NCBI RefSeq assembly: GCF_029589435.1 | Contig: NZ_JARRAG010000002.1 | Location: forward strand, 4,154,001-4,218,000 | Direction of reading: 5' to 3' | Length of the DNA stretch: 64,000 nucleotides | Source of the DNA: Paludisphaera mucosa | GTDB taxonomy: Bacteria > Planctomycetota > Planctomycetia > Isosphaerales > Isosphaeraceae | In this document: one piece after another, positions 59,205 to 64,000 of the stretch | Layout of the letters: each line of letters opens with the position of its first letter | Position numbering within the stretch: the first letter of the stretch is position 1 | Translations under genes and position numbers: made by a program | The notes under the pieces: generated by a model | Told to the model about the DNA's origin: nothing | The model's database searches: none | Seen by the model: only the letters and a program-made list of their open reading frames with translations

Positions 59205-61511
59205 TCAGGGCCGCGGCGGCGCGACGGCCGCGACCTTGGCGCCGGGGTTCTTGAGCGGCAGGACGACCCGCAGCAGGGTCGTCTGGTCGATCTTGGGCTG
59301 ATTGGGGGCGTTGCCGATCGCCAGCTGGGCCGCGGGCCGCGACAGCCGGGCGACGAGCATGGGCCGCTGGAGGACGAGTTGGCCGGTGAGGTCGAGGTCG
59401 TGCAGCACGGCGTTGCCGAGCGCCTGGTCCTGGCCGGTCCGGCGCGACTCGCTCTCGTGGAACATCACGGCCATGAGCAGGTCGCCGCGGTTCCGTAGGG
59501 CCGCGCCGTCGGGGGTGGCGGCGGCGAGGTAGTTCTTCTCGCGGTCCCTCAGCTCGCCCGAGAGGCTGCGGTCGCCCTTCAGGTCGACGCGGATCGTCTG
59601 GCCGGGGGCGATCTCGCCGAGCAGGTAGGCCCGCCGGTCGAAGGCGAGTACGGCGTCGGAGAGCGGGTAGGACTGCAAGTTCGTGATCGTGCCGCCGACG
59701 CGGTCGAAGCCGACGGGGATCAGGTCGGACTCGACGACCGGCGCGGCCGGGCCGAACCATCGCGAGGAGACGGTCCGGGTGCTCCAGATCGGCACCCGGA
59801 CGTGTTCGAGCCGCTCCAGGCCGCCGGTCGGCCCGTAGGCGTAGCCGCCGCCGGCGAACGAGAACCGGCCGTTCGAACCGCTCATGCCGCCGAACTGGGT
59901 CTCGGGGACGCCGAACCAGCTCGTGACCACCTCGACGCCCGGGGCGGGGCGGGGGGGGTCGCCGGGGGGCGACGCGGCCAGCGGGTCCGTGGTCCCGGAA
60001 TCGATCGCGACGGGCAGGAACGCCAGGTCGTAGTCGCGGTTCTGGGGGCTGAACAGGGTGGCCCACGACCGCCCCCGGGCCAGGCCCGAGACCTGGTCGA
60101 CGTCCAGCATGTCGACCTTGTTGACGAGCAGGTCGTCGCCCTTGAGCCGGTGCGCGGCCAGGTAGGCCAGCAGGCTGACGGCCGTCACGATCAGCGGGAA
60201 CGTGATCCAGGTCAGCTCCATCCGCTTGAGGACCTTCTTCAGGAAGAAGTAGTCCCCCGGGCCGATCGCCAGGATGTAGAGGAAGATCAGGAACGCCACC
60301 AGCCCGAACGACACCAGCTTCACCCTCGGGAACTGCTCCAGGGCGACGCGAAGCTGGCTCGCCAGGTCGGTGACGCCCGAGGCGTAGAACCGCGTCGAGC
60401 CCCCCACCAGGCCGGCGGTCGGGTCCTCCTCGAACCGGTCGCGCTTGAGGTCGAGCGCCTGGACCCAGAAGAGGCCGCGGTCGGCCCAGTCGGCGAAGAC
60501 CTTCTCCTCGACGTCGACCCCGATCAGCGTCACCCGGCCGAACCCGAGCGGGCCGCGGACGACCAGCGGCAGGCCGGCGATCGAGGCCAGCACCTTGCCG
60601 CCCCGCGCCTCGACGCCGTCGAGCTTCGTCGCCATGTGGGCGGGGCTGCCGGGGGGCGTGATCGGCTTGGTCGAGTTGGCGAAGGTGTCGAGCGCCTCCA
60701 GCGACTGCACCCGCTCGCGCCCGGCGAGCACGGCGGGCAGGACCGCCCCCAGGGCCGAGTCGCGCACGGCCTGCCAGTTCTCGCCGACGCCGACGACGAG
60801 GTGGCCGCCCCGCTTCGCCCACTCGACGAGCGCCTCGCCCTTGGGGCCGGCGAGCAGGTCCAGGGTGGCCTTGTCGGCGGTGTCGAGCACCACGGCCCGC
60901 GCGCCGTCGTAGCCCAGCCAGCGGCCGGGGAGGCGGTCGGACGCGGCGTCCAGCGCGGTCACGAACAGCTCGGACGCGCGGCCGTCGGGACGCTTGAACC
61001 CGGCGACCTCCTTCACCTGCTCCACCCCTTGCGGGTGGCCCGCGGTGAGGATCCAGGCGTCGTCGGGCGCGATGGCCGTCGGGTCGGTGCGCGCGATCTG
61101 CTCGCGGGAGCGCCCGCCCAGCCAGCGGCCTTCCTCGCTGTAGAGCCCTACCGAGAACCGGCCCTCGCGGCCGCCGGCGCGGGTGTAGGCGACGTACGTC
61201 CGGGTCTCGCCGGCCGGCACGTCGACCGGCTGCCGGGTCGCCGTGGGGACGCCGTCGTCGTCGCCGACCACGACGTCGAGGAAGCCCCGGAACGGGGTCC
61301 CGCCCCCCTTGAGCTGCACCCAGACGGGCGTCCACGCTCCGATCTTGAAGACGTCGCCGTCGCCGAAGCCGACGCGGAGGTTCTCGACCTCCACCGGCAG
61401 GGCGGCGAGTGCGGTGGAGGAGGCCGGGCCGCAGGCCCCGACGACCGCCGCCAGGGCGATCCAGCAGGCGAGCCGGGGACGAGGACGCAGGGCCGAGCGG
61501 ATGTTCATCAT
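59205..61511 (-). CDS. Large exported membrane protein upstream of the ABC ATPase
   Basis: A 768-aa protein. A signal peptide ('ACWIALAAVVGACG') starts it. The N-terminal half has a class I amidotransferase-like Rossmann stretch ('DLLAGPKGEALVEWAKRGGHLVVG'), then two TM helices near 400-420 and 440-465, and a beta-rich C-terminal half. The TM pair matches the planctomycete gliding-type ABC partner layout, which is inference. Start may be 61511 or 61508. Confidence 0.8.
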   Translation of the reverse strand: MMNIRSALRPRPRLACWIALAAVVGACGPASSTALAALPVEVENLRVGFGDGDVFKIGAWTPVWVQLKGGGTPFRGFLDVVVGDDDGVPTATRQPVDVPAGETRTYVAYTRAGGREGRFSVGLYSEEGRWLGGRSREQIARTDPTAIAPDDAWILTAGHPQGVEQVKEVAGFKRPDGRASELFVTALDAASDRLPGRWLGYDGARAVVLDTADKATLDLLAGPKGEALVEWAKRGGHLVVGVGENWQAVRDSALGAVLPAVLAGRERVQSLEALDTFANSTKPITPPGSPAHMATKLDGVEARGGKVLASIAGLPLVVRGPLGFGRVTLIGVDVEEKVFADWADRGLFWVQALDLKRDRFEEDPTAGLVGGSTRFYASGVTDLASQLRVALEQFPRVKLVSFGLVAFLIFLYILAIGPGDYFFLKKVLKRMELTWITFPLIVTAVSLLAYLAAHRLKGDDLLVNKVDMLDVDQVSGLARGRSWATLFSPQNRDYDLAFLPVAIDSGTTDPLAASPPGDPPRPAPGVEVVTSWFGVPETQFGGMSGSNGRFSFAGGGYAYGPTGGLERLEHVRVPIWSTRTVSSRWFGPAAPVVESDLIPVGFDRVGGTITNLQSYPLSDAVLAFDRRAYLLGEIAPGQTIRVDLKGDRSLSGELRDREKNYLAAATPDGAALRNRGDLLMAVMFHESESRRTGQDQALGNAVLHDLDLTGQLVLQRPMLVARLSRPAAQLAIGNAPNQPKIDQTTLLRVVLPLKNPGAKVAAVAPPRP

Positions 61512-61584
61512 GGAGGGCGTCGACAGGTGGTGCGCGTCGGATCCTACGCCACGTACGGTGCTACGCAGGCGGGGGGCCGACGGT

Positions 61585-61908
61585 TCAGGGTTTCTCGGCC
61601 GGGTCGCAGACGCAGGGCGATCGGCCGCAGCCGGGGCAGCCCAGGCCGTACTTGCGGCGGACGGCGTCGTCGAGGTCGACGCCCCGGATGTTGGCCAGGG
61701 TCGCCAGCCAGGCGAGGACGTCGGCCATCTCGAGCGCCAGCTCCTCGTGCGTCCCGGACCGGAGCGCCGTGGCCAGCTCGCCGAACTCCTCGGCCAGCCA
61801 GAGGAACGTCGCCTCGGCCCCGCGCGCGGCGTCCTTGGTCCCGTACATCTCCAGGATGGTCCGCTGCAGCCCGCGGAGCGTCAGACCGTCGTCGCCCGTC
61901 TCGCCCAT
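61585..61908 (-). CDS. MazG-like nucleotide pyrophosphohydrolase
   Basis: A 107-aa protein with the MazG-type metal helix pair 'EATFLWLAEEFGELATAL' and 'EMADVLAWLATLA' (acidic residues bind Mg). It should hydrolyse dNTPs or related nucleotides to the monophosphates. The tail has four cysteines (CPGCGRSPCVC), probably a small zinc site that the core family lacks. It is the first gene of a possible operon with the membrane and ABC genes; the gap to 61511 is 73 bp. Confidence 0.85.
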   Translation of the reverse strand: MGETGDDGLTLRGLQRTILEMYGTKDAARGAEATFLWLAEEFGELATALRSGTHEELALEMADVLAWLATLANIRGVDLDDAVRRKYGLGCPGCGRSPCVCDPAEKP

Positions 61909-62077
61909 GCGGCGATCTTACCCGATCGTGCGAGCGTGGTGCGAGGGGGAATCGGGAGGGCGATCGTCGGCCGTCGACGCCCCGGCCCCGCGGGCGTCGC
62001 CCTCGATCCCTCCGCTCGGTTATCCTCGATCGCGGTGGCGAGCCGATCGAGCCTCATCCCCGGAATCGAGGTGTAGG

Positions 62078-63124
62078 ATGCCGACCCGCAGAGACCTGCT
62101 CCGACTGGCCCCGGCGCCGTTCCTCCTGGGGGCCGCCCGCGCGGCCGAGGCGGCCGCCTTCGAGCGGATCGATTCCCACTTCCACATCCACCGCGACGCC
62201 CCGGCGGTGTTCGCCAGCCTGAAGGCCTCGGGCTGGAGCGGCCTCGACCTGGTCGTCTGCCCCGTCGCGGGCGACGAGCCCTTCGACCTCGAAGCCAGGC
62301 TCGACGCCACGCTCAAGGGCGCCCGGGCGAGCGGCGGCCGGGTGGCCTGGGCCTCGACCATCGACGCCCGCGGGTTCGAGTCGCCCGACTTCGCCGAGCG
62401 GGCGACCGCCCGCCTGCGCAAGACGTTCGCCGACGGCGCGATCGGCGTGAAGATCTGGAAGAACATCGGCATGTCGATCCGCGGCAAGTCGGGCGCGTAC
62501 CTGCTCCCCGACGACCCGTCCCTGACGCCGATCTACGAGACCATCGAGAAGGCCGGGAAGACCCTCGTCGCCCACCTGGCCGAGCCGGACGGGGCCTGGC
62601 TGCCGCTCGACGACAAGAACCCGGAGTTCCCCTACTACTCGAAGAACCCCCAGTGGCACATGCAGGGCAAGGGGACGCCCCCCAAGGAGGCGATCCTCGC
62701 GGCCCGCGACCGCGTTTTGGCCCGGTTCTCGAAGCTGCGCGTGGTCGGCTGCCACCTGGGGAGCGACGAGGACCACCTCGTCAGCCTGGCGCGCCGCCTC
62801 GACGAGTTCCCCAACTTCGCCGTCGACACGGCCGCCCGCACCCGCTATTTCGCCCGCGGCGACCGCGACCGGGCCGTCGCCTTCCTGACGAAGTACCAGG
62901 ACCGCATCCTGTACGCGACCGACTACGGCCTGCGCGACGCCGACCCCGAGGCCGGCGCGAAGGCCCTCCTGGCCCGCCACGACCAGGACGCGGCCTTCTA
63001 CTCCACCGACGCCGAGATGGTCTACGAGGGCCGCCCGACGCGCGGGCTCGCCCTCCCCGACGCCGTGGTGCGGAAGCTCTTCCGCGAAAACGCCCGCCGC
63101 TGGCTGCCGGGGATCGGGGTGTAA
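62078..63124 (+). CDS. Amidohydrolase family protein, exported
   Basis: A 348-aa protein with a Tat-like N-terminus (TRRDLLRLAPAPF). The amidohydrolase barrel shows 'IDSHFHIHRD' (first metal His pair), 'GVKIWKNIG', 'VVGCHLGSDEDH' and 'YATDYG', as in the amidohydrolase 2 group (decarboxylases and lactonases). GAGGTGTAGG precedes the ATG at 62078. Substrate unknown. Confidence 0.87.
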   Translation: MPTRRDLLRLAPAPFLLGAARAAEAAAFERIDSHFHIHRDAPAVFASLKASGWSGLDLVVCPVAGDEPFDLEARLDATLKGARASGGRVAWASTIDARGFESPDFAERATARLRKTFADGAIGVKIWKNIGMSIRGKSGAYLLPDDPSLTPIYETIEKAGKTLVAHLAEPDGAWLPLDDKNPEFPYYSKNPQWHMQGKGTPPKEAILAARDRVLARFSKLRVVGCHLGSDEDHLVSLARRLDEFPNFAVDTAARTRYFARGDRDRAVAFLTKYQDRILYATDYGLRDADPEAGAKALLARHDQDAAFYSTDAEMVYEGRPTRGLALPDAVVRKLFRENARRWLPGIGV

Positions 63125-63176
63125 GCTCACCGCGTGATCCGACGCCCGGTGACTGGCCGCCGAGGAAGAGTGGCGA

Positions 63177-63854
63177 ATGAACCAGGGGGAATGGGAACGA
63201 CTGATCGACGACCTCAAATCCGGCGGCGATCCGGGCCTCAGGGCGAGAGAGATCCTGGCTGCCCTGACGGATCGTTCCCGAATCCGCGACCTGGAGCGCC
63301 TGATCCGGGACGCCGATGACTTCGTGCGCGAGGCCGCAGCGAGCGGGCTGATCAATCTCGAAGGCTTACGGGCGCTCCCATTGCTCCTCGAGGCGTTGCG
63401 GCGCGGCTCGGAGGAGGGGCACGACAACGACACGCTCGCGTTCGAAGTCACGGAGTTGGTCGAGATGGAGAAGGCCGAAGCCGCCCCGCTGCTGCTGGAC
63501 CTGCTCCGGTCGGATCGCCCCGAACTCCGGGCGCAGGCCGCCTGGCTGCTCGGCTATCTCGATGACACGGTCGATCCCGGACCGCTGATCGAGGCGGTGA
63601 ACGACCCGAGTCCGGACGTCCGCGCGGAGGCCGCCGGCGCCCTGAGCTCCTTCCCTTGGCGTCCCGGGGTGCTGGAAGCGATGCTCTCCTTGCTCGACGA
63701 CCCCGACGAGGGAGTGCGCGTCTCGTCCGCTTCCGCCCTCGGATACCTCGGCGAGCGGCGGGCGGTCCCTGCGCTGCTAGGCGCGCTGAATGATCCTTCG
63801 GCGGAGGTCCGCCGGTTCGCCAGGCATTCGCTCAAGCTGCTCGGGGCCGATTAA
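63177..63854 (+). CDS. HEAT-repeat protein
   Basis: A 225-aa protein of helical pairs with 'DDFVREAAASGLINL', 'PELRAQAAWLLGYL', 'PDVRAEAAGALSSF' and 'EGVRVSSASALGYLG', about six HEAT repeats of about 31 aa. It is cytoplasmic, with a scaffold or binding role; no partner visible. GGAAGAG lies seven bases upstream of the ATG. Confidence 0.85.
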   Translation: MNQGEWERLIDDLKSGGDPGLRAREILAALTDRSRIRDLERLIRDADDFVREAAASGLINLEGLRALPLLLEALRRGSEEGHDNDTLAFEVTELVEMEKAEAAPLLLDLLRSDRPELRAQAAWLLGYLDDTVDPGPLIEAVNDPSPDVRAEAAGALSSFPWRPGVLEAMLSLLDDPDEGVRVSSASALGYLGERRAVPALLGALNDPSAEVRRFARHSLKLLGAD

Positions 63855-63950
63855 ACTCCGGGGCGCGCCCCTCCCAAGGCCGGGGGGCCTTCGTCGTTCA
63901 TCTCGCGATGGCGTGGGCCTTGAGTCGGACCGCGGCCGGGGTGTTCGGTT

Positions 63951-63976
63951 CGCGGCGGGGCTTCGCCCCCGCCGCG
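63951..63976. other. GC-rich hairpin near the window end
   Basis: CGCGGCGGGGC, loop TTC, then GCCCC-C-GCCGCG with one bulged base. It lies about 100 bp after the HEAT gene and could be a terminator. No gene can be supported in 63855-64000. Confidence 0.35.
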
Positions 63977-64000
63977 CGAGCCGGTCAGTCGTCCGCGCCC

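Overview
The window looks like chromosomal DNA of a high-GC planctomycete, most likely family Isosphaeraceae. The evidence is the pairing of a Planctomycete cytochrome c/DUF1549/DUF1553 protein with a DUF1501 protein, an ECF sigma factor overlapping a Ser/Thr kinase gene, several secreted proteins with an LExxEDRxLL-type N-terminal sorting motif, a PEP-CTERM protein, FG-GAP/CRTAC1 and SYLF proteins, and an orphan formaldehyde-activating enzyme. The genus is an inference. No tRNA, rRNA or CRISPR array was seen.

Layout. 1-2.8 kb (minus): start of the S10 ribosomal operon (rpsJ, a 323-bp structured leader, rplC, rplD, rplW, partial rplB). 2.9-7.3 kb: PEP-CTERM HAF-repeat protein, alpha/beta hydrolase divergent from a MarR regulator, a FabF-type ketosynthase and a small unknown gene. 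7.6-10.3 kb (minus): asparagine synthase and a phosphoesterase. 10.6-13.2 kb: secreted small protein, a REP-like inverted pair, a CRTAC1 lipoprotein. 13.6-16.3 kb: ligase-associated exonuclease and ATP-dependent DNA ligase, overlapping by 4 bp. 16.3-18.8 kb (minus): FHA protein, MinD-like ATPase, glutaminase. 19.1-23.3 kb (minus): ferredoxin, PSCyt1/DUF1549/DUF1553 protein, DUF1501 protein. 23.4-25.4 kb: ECF sigma factor and kinase. 25.3-34.2 kb: beta-lactamase-family hydrolase, large beta-helix surface protein, gamma-glutamyltransferase, leucine-rich-repeat protein with a duplicated unnamed N-terminal module. 34.4-40.8 kb (plus): HtrA protease, lipase-like lipoprotein, SYLF protein, DUF4259, Fae, VOC protein.

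40.8-43.7 kb is an accessory patch. It holds an orphan UPF0175 gene, a decayed aminotransferase C-terminus, a DUF1883 plus two-TM membrane protein pair, and an intact ISAs1-family element with near-perfect terminal inverted repeats and a 9-bp target duplication. 43.7-50.2 kb: PLP aminotransferase, monohaem cytochrome, YpfJ-type metallopeptidase, secreted LEPR-like protein, ThuA protein, CDF transporter. 50.2-54.2 kb: an 873-aa secreted beta-propeller-like protein with a new-looking seven-copy C-terminal repeat, DUF6157, a GNAT remnant and a small membrane protein. 54.2-64 kb: threonine ammonia-lyase, membrane protein, metzincin-like protein with a shifted zinc motif, an ABC ATPase flanked by a large membrane protein and a DUF4272 protein, MazG-like protein, amidohydrolase, HEAT-repeat protein.

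No single stretch is a proven new system. The best candidates for undescribed biology are the FHA/MinD/glutaminase cluster, the DUF1883/two-TM/UPF0175 patch, the ABC-ATPase/768-aa membrane protein/DUF4272 unit, the two 62-bp sister elements at 7484 and 18947, and two unnamed protein repeat modules.
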